A stretch of 64,000 bases of DNA from Entomortierella parvispora (Eukaryota; Mortierellomycota; Mortierellomycetes; Mortierellales; Mortierellaceae). The position numbers and the translations under genes were made by a program. Positions 10,939-22,276 of this stretch are shown here, piece by piece. Each line of letters starts with the position of its first letter. The stretch's first letter is position 1. Location: NCBI GenBank assembly GCA_963573315.1, contig OY752143.1, forward strand, positions 2,046,001 through 2,110,000, given 5' to 3'. The notes beneath the pieces were generated by a model. The model saw only the letters and a list, made by a program, of their open reading frames with translations. It had not been told where the DNA came from and searched no databases.

Positions 10939-13900
10939 CTACAGGAATGGCTCTTCTAGGTTTTCCTCGATTTGATCCAGATACTCGTCGTCATCGTCCT
11001 CTTGATCCAAATCATCCTCATACTCTAGATCTTCTTCCTCCCCATCCTCATATTGCTCCTGGAATTCACCATCTTCATCCTCAGCTTGGACTTGATTGCG
11101 GTTCAAAAGTCTACGAGTTCTCAACTCGTCCTCCTCATCATCAACCTCCTCCTCCTTCACAGACACAAGGTCGTCCATGAGATCGCTCTTGGCATGGAAA
11201 CTACTGGGTTGGCTTGATGAAGACTGTGGAGGCGACGAGGAAAAGAATGACAGCTTGGAGGCTCTTGCTACGTCTTCATCCGTCTGCAAGAGGCCCTCCA
11301 GAGGTGGGTGAGACGGAATAGAGACAGGTCGGACCACATCGTGGTCTTGTTGGGTTGTCGCAGGCTTTGGTGTAGGGTGAGAAAGAGGCAAGGCGCCGGG
11401 AGAGCTGGCCTTCATATCAGGGGACGATGGAGTGGACGTAGGCGAGTGAGGAGCAGGTACGGTATGAGTACTAGTGCTGCCACTTCGCACAGCACGGATC
11501 AGGCGAGTGGGGACAAGGGCTGACAGCATGGAAGGCGAGCTTGCCTTCGGTTTTTTGGCCTCTTCCTTCAGTTGCTGTTGTTGTTTTGACTCTGACGCTA
11601 CACGTTGATCAGTGCCCTGTCCATCTGCATTAGTAGATGAGCGCTCCTGATTCTCGTCATCACTGGTCCATGTCGTGTCGCTGCGACCAAGGAGTGCACT
11701 AGCATAACTTCCTCGCTCATGTGATGACAAACGTTTGCTTTTGGTGTCCACCGCAGGGCTAGTGGGCGACGATGGCTGAAGCAGGCTGGAGCTCGAGTTG
11801 GAGTGAGTCAGGGAGGCCACCTTCTTGGCCACATTTGAGGTGCTCAGGAGAAGGGAGCTCGACGAACTGCCAGTGCTGTAGTTATTGGCTGGCAAGGGCA
11901 ACTCTGGAAGATCAATTTTAGGCAGATCAGACTTCCAGAAGTTCCAGTCGTTGAATTCTGGTGCTGCTCTTTCGCCGGGGAAGATTTCGTTCACCAAATC
12001 GTTCAATGCAATATAGCTACAACAGGGATATGCTGTTAGTATTCGAATAGCTGTTGTCATTAAACCCTGACAAGGACATAAAAATGACTCTACTTACGAA
12101 GATTTAAAGGCACTCAGCAGCTCGAGTTTAACCTCACCATAAGAGTCAATAGTGAAAATGCGGGAAGGAGGCACATTGACACTTCGATAAGACAGGGCAT
12201 CCGTGATTCTGTTTCCAAATCCTGCATAGAAAGGGTTTCGGTCCCCAAAGAGCTTCTTGACATCACGCAGACAGGCCATCTTGAATACCTCAGGCTTACG
12301 GATAATGACCTCGCGATGGAAGGCAGAGAACAGTCGGTCGGGACTCATGATCACTGGTCCATCGGGCAACTGGTAGCTGTTTTGCTCCACCTTTTGCAGG
12401 TACTTGCGAGTGTAGTCGGCTTGGCCAATGGCTCGAGAGGTGAGATATAAGATATGATATCCGTTACTCCTGATATCGGTGAAGAGCTTAGCAACACCCA
12501 AATGTGTCCAGTCGCGACCGGCCATAGCAAAGATGTGTCCTAGGGCATCAGACTTTGTGATGGTACCATCAATGTCAGAGATTACCACCTGAGAGTCATG
12601 ATCCCACAAAAAGATCTTCGCCACGCAGGTAGCAGTTCCCTGGTATGACGATGTGACAGAGAATGAGACCGTGTTGGCTCCCTTGTTCAGGCCCAACGAA
12701 CGAAGCTGCTCGGAGGTGAGTCGCAGCGTCTTGGCATAGCGCTTTTGTTCAGGCTGACCCTCGGGCAACTTTTCCGATGCAACTGGAACAGGTAAATGAG
12801 AGTGAGCATGCTCACCAGCCACAGCCGTATCAGGAGGAGGCAGTGACTTGCTACGAAGAGCCTTGTTTACTGGACGGGTGATGTCGTCCTCAGGGCCGAC
12901 AGCAACAGCGTCAGTTTCAGCAGTTGTAGCCGGAGTAGGGCTGGTTGCAGAGGGCGAATCTGCGGTGGGGGCTTTTCTGAACCAGCGTGAGATGGTACCA
13001 AATCGAGTCGAGCTTGGTCTATCCCCAGCCGCCAAAGATTTTTGATCCTTAACATCTTGAGCTGAGGCGGCATCTGTGAGAGGCTGATGGAAAAAGAGAA
13101 GGGCAGCCAACTGAGGGACTGCATTCGACCATGTGTAAAACCTTCCGTCAATGTAGCAGACGAGTTTCTTGTCTGCAAGAATCAAAGACGGATCCTTTGA
13201 AAACGCCTCAAAGGTCAATTGCGCATCCCGAAAAGCTTTGTGTCCAGCAACCTAGATTGTTGAAATACAGCCTATTCAGAAAACATGCCATGACATGATA
13301 TGATACCGATTGCAGTCGAGAGACAACTCGCTCAAAACTTACAAGATCTTTTCCAAAATCATCTTCACCACAAAGACTCATAGCCACAGCACACTTCGTA
13401 GAGCCCATTTGAAACTCTCTAGTCTCGATCTCGATGGGGGTCTCCGGGATGACTGGCTTGATATCCTCCTCTCTGGTCTCATCATCCTCATCTGGGTTCG
13501 TTTGCTTAACAGGAAGGGTGCCCCATCCCCAAGTCCACTCTTTTCCTTGGTTGCTGGTTGGGCGCTCATTTGCCTCGTACTAATTAATAGGCAATTTTCA
13601 GACGTTATTGGCGAGTGATTTAGCAGCTGAAAAGGATGCGAATCTTACTAGACGCCTTAACTCACCTCCATTTCAGTGTCGCTCATGACACTTGGTCTCT
13701 GCACCCTTTTGGGAGCTGACTCTGGAGCTGCAGTATTCTTGGTCTGCGCATCATGACGTTGGTCGGGCAAGTGTGAAAATGTAGGAAGAGGGGCATCTGA
13801 AAGCGGAAAGAGCAGCCCAACAGGACACAATTTTGAGTCAGTATTTTCGTACTACCCAAAAGAGACTATGTGGATGCAGTCATTCCTAGGTCAATATTTA

Positions 13901-15649
13901 CCTGGTTCGCCGATCGCGGGCATGCTGTTGGCTCGTTTTCTGCCTTTCCGTCCTGGCCATGCGTTAGGGATGCCAGTACGCTTCTTTTTCCTCTGGCCGC
14001 GAGAGGCTGTGAAATGTTGACATTAAAGTGGCGTCAGTGTTGAACATCGTCAGCATGCCCTTGCATATCATAGTCGCTTTATAGCTAGTTCGTACCTTGA
14101 CGCTCCAACTGCACGCCAACGGGTGTTTCCTCAGGTCTAGCAAAGATGCCTTGCTTTATATCTTCCAAAAGTTGCTGACGCTGCTCTTTGGTGAGATGGG
14201 ACTTTGTACGGCCAAACTTCTTGCGGAGACCACGGTGATGGCGCTCACTGTCCGAAAGAATTCCTCTTGGAAGGTCCTCATCATCAGATGATTCCGAGCA
14301 AGAATCTGTCTTGTATCCAGTCATGTCAAAGAGCACCTCTATAACACCAATGGCGTGAATCGTCAGCAAAAGACGCCAAGCCTGCAATTCAGAGCTGAAT
14401 TCAATTTGCACATTCAGCATTCCTACATACCACTTTTGCGACGACCAGATCTAGGATTCAGGTCAACACTGAGGTTGTCATCATTGGTGCCATTTGTCAA
14501 TTCCTCGCGAACCACAGTTGGGAAAATCGAGTGCACAGGGAACTTCGCAATGTCGTCGTTTGTAGGTCCAGCCTTGGTATCAACTACATTGGGTATCTGC
14601 TGGCCTTGATCCTGGGACTGTGGCAAGGAGGGTAGGGGTGATGCTGGCTCTTGAAGCAGGGATCCATGTGATTGACCAAAGGAGCCAGGCATGTCCTGCA
14701 TGGAGTCCTGGGCGGAGCCTTCATTGATTCGTCCTGGAGGTGGTGAGCTGGCGGAAAAGATGGACTCGCGATCGCTGTCGTCCTTTAAGCTTTCCTCAAA
14801 AGCAGAGCCATGGCCACTGGCGGCGCTCACATATCCGTTGTCCAGCAGAGCGTCTATAGATAGCGTGTGCACATGGTATGAGTTAATAACGCACAAATAA
14901 GCGGACATGAGAAGAGGAGGGGAAGGCGGGGTCAATGTGCACAGAAACTCAGGTTCGCAGGGTCGAGATTGAGGTCGTTTCCCGATCGACGATCATATGG
15001 GATCAAGAAGAACAGAAACAAAAAACAAGAGAAAAAAAAAAAAAAAGGACGGACGAGCCAAGCTGGATCTGAATAATTGGAGGTGGAAAATCGTTCGATT
15101 CTGCTGACGACGAGTCCCGCTTTGACATATGTCAAACACAGCAGCGGGATTCGCTCAAGTCCGGCCCTTGATTACGACGATAATAAACGTAATTGAGCAA
15201 CAATATCCTGTACCTTCATCCGCTTGTACGAGATTGCTTGCAGCTTGCAGCTGCTGTTGCTGCAGCTGCAGACCAGCACCATGGGGATGTGCATTGAGAT
15301 CAAAGTAGTCAACAGGGGCCAGTTCTGATTCATCGCTGGGTCCAGCAATGGGCGAGGTCGCAAATTCGTCTGGAACGTAGTCGTCCGTCTCGAGCACAAA
15401 GAAGGCCTCGCCAGCATCACCAACCTTCATGGGAAAGGCAATGACTTGGCCATTCACCCTGACCTCGACAACTTTTTCTTGTGGACGAAGTACACTCAGC
15501 TTTCCAAAGCGAACATGGAAAGGGGAGCAGGCGAGATCTCCATTGGCTTGTTGAACAACAATGATGTCGATCGCGCCAGAGAGCGTGGCCGGGTTGATTT
15601 CATTATAGAACTTTGTAACGGTCGAGAAGAAGTTCCCGACAGAATACAT
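10939..15649 (-). CDS. PAH1: Lipin / phosphatidate phosphatase (Pah1/Smp2/Ned1 family)
   Basis: Eight exons on the minus strand: 15214-15649, 14431-14853, 14096-14338, 13902-14006, 13666-13796, 13343-13579, 12098-13251 and 10939-12016. They join in frame to 1,268 residues. The enzyme dephosphorylates phosphatidate to diacylglycerol at the ER/nuclear membrane, feeding triacylglycerol synthesis. The N-LIP domain is at the start (MYSVGNFFSTVTKFYNEINPA truncated here). A polybasic RGQRKKKR stretch fits a nuclear-localisation or membrane-binding region. EWTWGWGTLP precedes the catalytic domain. The HAD-type motif DIDGT is at about 751-755, followed by LYLTSR and the conserved NVPPSRIFTIDSYGEV and FPGE blocks. 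The Ser-rich tail ends in about 75 very acidic residues, as in yeast Pah1, where the acidic tail contacts Nem1-Spo7. It is flanked on both sides by PPxY membrane proteins on the same strand. Identification is secure; minor exon edges were inferred by eye. Confidence 0.93.
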
Positions 15650-16019
15650 GATGTCGGTTCTTTAGGGAGGAAGAGTGTGGGTGGCACAAAAAGGGCAGGA
15701 AGAAGAGGACAATAACAGTAATAATCAAAAATGAAGAGAGAGTGGGGGTGGCACGCGGGGCAGTACAGACGGCACTTGCGCGGAGAAAGGAAGAGGGGAA
15801 GGAAGAGATGGATGGCGAGATGGACGGGAAGGGTGGATGGAGGTGAAAGAGAGAGAACAAGAAGAACAAGAAGAACCGTGATGAGGGTCGAGATGCTGCA
15901 TACAGCCTTTACTGTCGTCTGCCGGGAGCGGCTCACGCGCCACCAAAACGGGACTGCCTTGTGTTTCTCTTTTTTCGTATTACTATAATGACGATGGGTA
16001 TAAAACTACAACATATCGA
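15650..16019. other. Short intergenic region upstream of lipin
   Basis: The 370 bp between the lipin start and the stop of the next minus-strand gene must hold the lipin promoter and a 3' UTR. A purine-rich stretch (15735-15870) is the reverse of a pyrimidine-rich promoter tract on the coding strand. No gene is seen. Confidence 0.5.
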
Positions 16020-17441
16020 CTAGGCTAACACCTCCACTGTCAACGTGGCTACCTCCTCGGCAATGGAATGAGTCTCCACGGCTTCAGAAACGGCTTCTTG
16101 AACAACTGGCTCTGCAAGCCAGGCCGCGGTCTCTTGCTCAGTCTCTTGATCTGCCTCTTCATTCACAAGGACGGTGTTGTATGAAGGTGGCAAGGGCGGC
16201 GCATCCGCTCGTGAGATTGGGATATAGGGAGGGGGCCCGCTACTCCTCAACCGATATAATCCTGGGGGGTGAACCCCGAGCAATTGATTGGAGTTGCCCT
16301 CGTGACCGCCATCGAGACTCACCCGGGGACTAGCGGGGCTAGATCCCAGAGTCAGTGTCGGAATGGCCTCTGCCGAGACAGGGCTGCGGGCAGGGGATGT
16401 TGATCGCGATGCCGCAGGTGAGGTCGGTATGGAGGACACTGGAGTGTTGGATCGACTTGACCATGAGGAGCGAGAATTACGGCTGCTACGGGAGTTTCGG
16501 AGGCCCATGAGGATCGAGAAATGTCGTCCTCCAGGGAACGAATGTGGTGTTGACTGGGCCTGATCATGGTCGGCGCTTGAACCGGGAAGATCATGTACTG
16601 AGGTCCGTGATTCTGGGACATCAACAATATGGGCAGGAGCGGGTTCGCTCAGGGTCACCACCCCAAGAGCCTCTAGTCCATTTGAAAGACTTGATGGAGA
16701 GAAGGCCACTGCAGCTTCTTCGGGAAAGTCCTCCAGAGAACGCCCAAGGGCTGTTGTGGTTGTGGTTGTCGTCGTGGTTGTCGTTGTCGTTGTGAGGAGA
16801 TGCCGAAAAGGGTCTTGTGGGTCCTGTTGTGCTTGATTAAAGAGTCTCTGCTGTTGACCAAGGATGGTAAGGTGCTGAATCAACCCCTGGTGGGCGCTCA
16901 AGTGAGCCGGATCGGGATAGACGACCGCGACGCCAGTGTCAGTAAACGGACGATCCAGCATGTAAGAGCGGTATAGTGGTGGGCCATCATCTAAGCAGAC
17001 AAATAGAAAAAAAAAAAAAGGTTGGCAGTCAGACTCAGTAATGTTTTCCTTTTACAAAAAAGGGCTGATCGCTTGGTCACCGCGCACGCCTTGGGAGCAA
17101 TGACAAAATTTGTGCATACCTTCATCCATTTCCGATCGCCAGGTCAAATTGGCCCTTACTTGCGTCTCGGCCATCTCTGGGTCTCTCTGACAAAGGCGGT
17201 GTCTGCGTTTCAGATAGACGGCATAGAATGCCGCGACCATGAGGATGAGGAAACCAAGAAGGTAAAACACGCTTCGTAGAGTCTTCATACTTGACTCGTC
17301 ACCATTGGAGCCCCAATACGTGTTTCCATCAAAAGACGTTGGGGGTGAGGTAGATGGACTTGTGAACAAAGAGACGGTGGACGTCGCTGTCTGAGTGACC
17401 GCCGTCGTAGCTGTCGTTGTTGATGATGATGAGGAAGACAT
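16020..17441 (-). CDS. Single-pass membrane protein with three PPxY motifs, related to the 8370-9293 gene
   Basis: Two exons (17120-17441 and 16020-16990; phase 1; 129-nt intron) encode 430 residues. The N-terminus is a Ser/Thr-rich segment without signal peptide (MSSSSSSTTTATTAV). A transmembrane helix follows at 56-75 (LRSVFYLLGFLILMVAAFYA) with basic LKRRHRL on its inner side. PPxY motifs are PPLY (111-114, created across the splice junction region), PPPY (360-363) and PPSY (375-378). The middle is Ser-rich, with SRNSRSS repeats, and the C-terminus is acidic. Order and spacing of helix, first PPxY, a VVYPDPAH-like motif and the terminal PLPPSY parallel the gene 8 kb downstream on the same strand. 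I infer that the two are dispersed paralogues that may recruit a WW-domain ubiquitin ligase. The function is not known. Confidence 0.72.
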
Positions 17442-17610
17442 GGTTTATAAATACGGATCCGGGGTTATGTCGCACTGTTTATCAATGCAGTGAGGTTCTG
17501 TAAGGGACATTCGTCAGGCGACTGCGTTGTTGAGGAGAGGGGAGGTATTAAGAGTGGAGAAGGTTGAAGACGATTCAAAGCAACAAGAGGGATCGAGACG
17601 GAAAGGACCC

Positions 17611-17618
17611 TTTTTATA
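17611..17618 (-). promoter_or_regulatory. TATA box of the second PPxY membrane protein gene
   Basis: Minus-strand TATAAAAA, about 170 bp upstream of the ATG at 17441. The related PPxY gene also has a TATA box, whereas the housekeeping genes here do not show one clearly. This hints at regulated expression of the pair. Confidence 0.5.
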
Positions 17619-17964
17619 CCACGCGGTCAAGCGCACTGTGAACAGGTCGGTATCAATGGGTCATCTCTATCCGATCCCCTGGGCGACCCACCCACAGGCA
17701 CCAATCGTGGCAGGGGTGGCGAGACTCAGCAACTCTTTGCGGCCAGGAGGGCATGTCATTGCGCGGGCCAACAGGCCAGATGACGATGTTTGAGTGCAAA
17801 AATTGGCTGGAATGGAAAAACAAAATCTAAAAACTTCTCAACTCGGGAATACTTGACCCGGGGAAATCAATTTGATCCTTCTCCATTTCTTTCTTCTTAC
17901 TCGTTTTTTCTCTTTCCTTTTGAGAACTCTTCCAAGGGGCATCAACCACAGTGCCATCGACATC

Positions 17965-18004
17965 GACAGCAACAGCAGCAGCAACAGCAACAGCAGCAAC
18001 AACA
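17965..18004. repeat. CAG/CAA trinucleotide repeat outside any supported gene
   Basis: About 13 CAG or CAA triplets in a row. It could encode Gln, Ala/Thr or Ser/Asn depending on frame, but no credible gene contains it. Confidence 0.75.
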
Positions 18005-18592
18005 GGGACAGAGATAGCGACAGGAACCACGGCTAAGGCGCCGTCGGGGCACTACTCAACTGGATTCATCGAGGCCGAGCCTTCCACCCAGAACGGTAGT
18101 AGAAGGACTGTGCTAGATTCATCAGTGAAGCTAAAAGACTTAGATTGAATGGAGACAGGTACGGATCTGGCATCTTTGTTCACATGGACCATTCCGGTCT
18201 GAGGAGCACAAAGTTCAGGATAGGACAATGTTGGTGCCTACGAGGCACACGAACTGAAAAACGTTTCAACAGCGAGCGGAGACTTTGTTAAAACACAGAG
18301 CGAGTCACCCACTCCAGCAAGATGAAGGACCTGCGGCTGAATAAAAAGGCGCATTGCAAAGCAGGCAAACCGAATCGGTAGGGACCGCGACGCGACATAC
18401 AATGAAGTGCTCGGTTTACCCAAGTCGGTGTAAAAAAAACGCGACTCATAGCATACTCTACCCTTCTCTCCGTCAAATCCAGGGATGTTTGAACACTGAC
18501 GATCCTGCCATAACAACACAGATATCGCGCTCGCCGACTTTGTGTTAAAAAATATGTTTAATGTTCTCGCTTCTCATATCTCGTCTGCAGAT

Positions 18593-19354
18593 TTATGCCT
18601 CCCAGGCCTTCTTGACCAACTCGGTCAAGCCAATGTCCGTGGTGTTGAACTGGTAGCATCCGACCAAGACCAAGACGGTGGCACCGCGAAGAGTCCAGCT
18701 AATAGCCTTGTTTCCGAAAACACCAACCTTGCCAGGGTGAAGATAGTCAGTCACCATGGCATCCCATCCAATGTGTGCGTGGATTGGGACAACAACACCC
18801 AAAAGACCATCAGTGATGGGGTGAGCTCCGTTCATGGCCGAGGCAGCAAAGAGGGGAATCATGGAGACTGACAACAGACGCTCAAAATCCCAGTGGTAAG
18901 AGCCGTGAACCTGGTTAGGGACCTGGGACTTGTAAACGGGAGCCTTGTAGACATCGGTCACGTCAGCAGAGGTCTGGCCTGAGGCAGCAGCGGCATTGCG
19001 CGCTAATACAATATGGCATGAAGACTGATTAGCCGTCGGAAGCAAATATCCAATTAAATAATATGCATTTTCTGAAGTAGCATGAACGCGTCGGCTGGTT
19101 GTTTGAACCTGAAGAGTCACCGAGACGAGACCCTGGGCCAAATCAACCGATCCTCGCCATTGGCGAAAGAGGCTAAATCCGGGGTAATTGAAAGATGAGC
19201 GAGTTCGGGGAACAGGGGAACAGAGGGTTCAATTACAGGCATGGAAGTAGACGCGGCCGTTCAGGGATGAGGATGAACGCAAGGCAGCGGCCAAGCGAAT
19301 AGAAGGAGAGGAGCGGCTCATGGCCAAGGGGGAAGCAGCGAGACGGAGAGCCAT
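18593..19354 (-). CDS. SDH4: Succinate dehydrogenase membrane anchor subunit (CybS/SDHD)
   Basis: Two exons (19237-19354 and 18593-19002, 234-nt intron, phase 1) give 175 residues. The protein is the small membrane anchor of respiratory complex II in the inner mitochondrial membrane and helps bind haem b and ubiquinone. The Arg/Ser/Ala-rich first 38 residues (MALRLAASPLAMSRSS) look like a matrix-targeting presequence. The family core is clear: SYHWDFERLLSVSMIPL, then NGAHPITDGLLG, and HAHIGWDAMVTDYLH, which carries the conserved His and Asp-Tyr pair at the haem/quinone site. Three hydrophobic helices follow the usual pattern. The gene is divergent from the MPP-beta gene, with 314 bp between start codons. 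A second reading of intron 1 remains open on the minus strand, but it lacks family similarity. Confidence 0.9.
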
Positions 19355-19668
19355 GTTGATCGACGTGATGTGAGGGAGTGGAGAGTGTGATTGCGATGGA
19401 TGGATGGGGAGGTGCCGAGCGACGAGCGAGGAAGTGCCGAAGTTCTCTGTTTGTTCCGGCTTCACGTGACAGCGCGATCCTCCGAGATTGCAACAGTTGC
19501 GATCAGGAAGAGACACGGTGACATCGGCAGCTTTTCCGAATTTCCGACCCCTTCGGAGAGGACGGCTGCCTGTTGCTCGCCCACACGGCCCTGGTTCGAG
19601 GGCCTATAACCCGCCAGCTTTGTTTGATTGATTCGAATCTCTCATCCTCATCCCATCCTCCTCCCCCC
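19355..19668. promoter_or_regulatory. Bidirectional promoter between SDH4 and MPP-beta
   Basis: These 314 bp separate the start codons of two divergent nuclear genes for mitochondrial proteins. A perfect TCACGTGA palindrome sits near the middle. No TATA box is apparent in either direction. Co-regulation is inference. Confidence 0.6.
19462..19469. promoter_or_regulatory. TCACGTGA palindrome (E-box/Cbf1-type site)
   Basis: A perfect 8-bp palindrome with a CACGTG core, about 110 bp from the SDH4 ATG and 200 bp from the MPP-beta ATG. bHLH factors such as Cbf1 recognise RTCACRTG in yeasts. Binding here is inferred. The same octamer recurs at 29890. Confidence 0.5.
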
Positions 19669-21788
19669 ATGGCATCCGCTCTCCTGTCCAACGCCTTCAA
19701 GGCCAGCCGCTTCAACTTGGCTCGCCAGGTAAGCACCTCCTCATCCATTCCTTACCAGTAGCCCTGCGCACTCGTTGTCGCTCCTCTTCCTCCATCGTAG
19801 ATCCAGCCACGGATATCTCAACTCTCTCGGGATTAATCGCGGAATTGTCAAATGACCGAACACGGTCAGGCATGCATGAACTTGGACTAGACGAAAGGCA
19901 CTTTTTGCGCAACCTGTGTCTTTGACTTTTTCATCATACAGCAAGGCACAACGTCGTGTCTTCCGTGTACAGATCACGTCATCCGGCCCTCCAATCATCC
20001 TCAGTCGCGGACGGAGACCAGATCGGGCCTTGCTCCGACAAGAATGTCCCGATCATTCACCTTCCCAGCCCAGTCGATGGCGCTTTGATCCTTGTCATGT
20101 ACTCATGCGCTCTCCTTTTCATATTTCCAATAGGCCATTCGCCCTCTTGCCACTGCTGCTGCGACCCATGTTTCCGGCACCCGCATCACCAACCTCAAGA
20201 ACGGTTTGACTGTTGCCACCGAATCTAACCCTTCGGCCCAGACCGCCACCGTCGGTGTCTTTATCGATGCTGGTTCCCGTGCCGAGAACGCCAAGAACAA
20301 CGGCGCTGCTCACTTCCTGGAGCATATGGCTTTCAAGGTAATTGGGCGAAACAACACTTTCAGGAGCAAGGACACATCGCGTGGATAAGAGCTCATGGAT
20401 GCAGAATGTTGCTAGGAATAGTCTGACAACGTTGGCCTGCACTCGGAGTGTGCTCTAGCAGAGCATAGCTGCAGGAGGAGTATATGGGATTTCATTGAAG
20501 GAAGGAAGGAACTAACCGTCAGCTGACCATCTTCACTGAATAGGGTACCAACACTCGTGGCCAGCATGACCTTGAGATCCAGATTGAGAACATGGGCGCT
20601 CACTTGAACGCCTACACCTCGCGCGAACAGACTGTCTACTACGCCAAGTCTTTCAAGTCCGATATCCCAAAGTCGGTTGAGGTCCTCTCTGACATCCTTC
20701 AGAACTCTACCTTGAACAACGAGGCCATTGAGCGCGAGCGCGATGTCATCCTCCGCGAGCAGCAGGAGGTCGACAAGCAAATGGAGGAGGTTGTCTTTGA
20801 TCACTTGCACGCCACCGCTTTCCAGGGTATGTTGCTGTCTTGAGTTCTTAATAGTTGTGGTACTGAATTCGCAACGATCTGCTTCTCACGCACTTGTCGA
20901 ATAATGTTATGTTTAGGTGATGCTCTTGGTCGCACCATCTTGGGACCCAAGGAGAACATCAAGTCCTTGACCCGTGATGACCTTGCCAACTACATTAAGA
21001 CCAACTACACCGCTGACCGCATGGTCCTCGTCGGTGCTGGCGGTGTTGACCACGATGCCTTGGTCTCTTTGGCCGAGAAGCACTTCAGCAAGCTCCCCGT
21101 CTCTGCCAACCCCACTGGTTTGGGCAAGACCTACGCCTTCCCCCCCAACTTCACTGGATCCGAGATCCGTCTTCAGGACGACACAATGGCCCAGGCTCAC
21201 ATTGCCATCGCTGTTGAGGGATGCGGTTGGACCTCCCCTGATTACTATACCATGCTCGTAATGCAGTCCATTATTGGCACCTGGGACCGCTCCCTTGGAG
21301 CCTCTGCCCACACCTCTTCCAGATTGTCTAGCATTGTTCACCAGAATAAGTTGGCCAACTCGTTCATGTCCTTCAACACCTCCTACACCGACACCGGTCT
21401 TTTCGGTATCTACTTCATCACCGAGAACAAGGACTGCCAGGATGATTTGGTCCACTTTGCCCAGAAGGAGTGGGCTCGCTTGACCACCTCCGTCACCTCT
21501 GCCGAGGTTGAGCGTGCCAAGCAGCAGCTCAAGTCTTCTCTCCTCTTGAGCCTCGACGGTACCACCGCCATTGCTGAGGATATCGGTCGCCAGATGGTCA
21601 CCATGGGCAAGCGCACCTCTCCCCAGGAGGTTGAGCAGTTGATCAACCAGATCACCGCCGCTGATGTCCACCGTGTTGCCTCCCAGTACCTCTGGGACCG
21701 CGAGATCGCCATGGTCGGCATTGGACCCATCGAGTGCATGCCCGACTATTCCCGCGTTCGTGGCAACATGTCCTGGAACAGATTCTAA
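19669..21788 (+). CDS. MAS1: Mitochondrial processing peptidase beta subunit
   Basis: Four exons (19669-19728, 20134-20337, 20544-20826, 20917-21788) encode 472 residues. The enzyme is the catalytic half of the matrix protease that removes presequences from imported proteins. The inverted zinc motif HxxEH is HFLEH at 80-84, with Glu83 as the catalytic base. The downstream acidic block [17 protein letters not shown] supplies the third zinc ligand. Other family landmarks are [50 protein letters not shown] and [14 protein letters not shown]. The C-terminal inactive M16 repeat ends [19 protein letters not shown]. The first exon encodes only part of a short presequence ([20 protein letters not shown]). 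Codon use is strongly biased towards C/G-ending codons compared with neighbours, suggesting high expression. Confidence 0.95.
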
Positions 21789-22276
21789 GTCATTCACCCC
21801 TCGCCACCTACATCCTCCTCCCCACTTTTATTTTCCCGACACCCCGTAGTAACATCTTTTAAAGAAAAAAAAACATCGCGACCATTACAGCAACCATGCA
21901 AGCATAACGATACTAGCGTTAGATAGAGAAGCAGCTGAGATCCTGTCAGACAAGACAACGTTGTCGACTCTGCCACTAAATTTCGATTTTTTCCACAGAT
22001 TCTCTTTGAAAAACATGTGTGATTTTTGGCGGAACAGCAATCCCAGGCACCTGTGGGTTATACTAAGCCACCGCAGTCTGTTTGAAAGAGGAAACGACCC
22101 GCCCCGCCTCACATGCTCGACATCGACCAGCATCCTTCATCAGTCAGGACTCTCTCTCTGGACTACATTCCTACCATTCTCACTCCCATCCTTCAGAGGT
22201 AAACCCTGCAACCTCTCTTTCTCTCTCCATCACCTAATTGTTATCCTGCCGTCTCCAGTGTAATGGAACCAAGGTC
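21789..22276. other. Intergenic region between MPP-beta and the PPR gene
   Basis: 488 bp between two co-oriented genes. They contain a 3' UTR and a CT-rich stretch (22130-22260) immediately before the PPR start. No gene is seen. Confidence 0.55.

Larger units (their letters stand above)
17442..18592. other. Intergenic region with TATA box and CAG/CAA repeat
   Basis: The region holds the promoter of the PPxY gene (TATA at 17611) and the 3' flank of SDH4. A CAGCAA repeat lies at 17965-18004. Small frames over this repeat (17790-18017 and 17951-18148) have no independent support. Confidence 0.5.

Noticed and set aside
17951-18148. Small frame over the CAG/CAA repeat near SDH4
   Set aside because: The open frame is explained by the trinucleotide repeat, and no splice partners were found.
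20913-21797. 294-codon minus-strand frame opposite MPP-beta
   Set aside because: It mirrors the strongly biased codon use of the real gene on the other strand.
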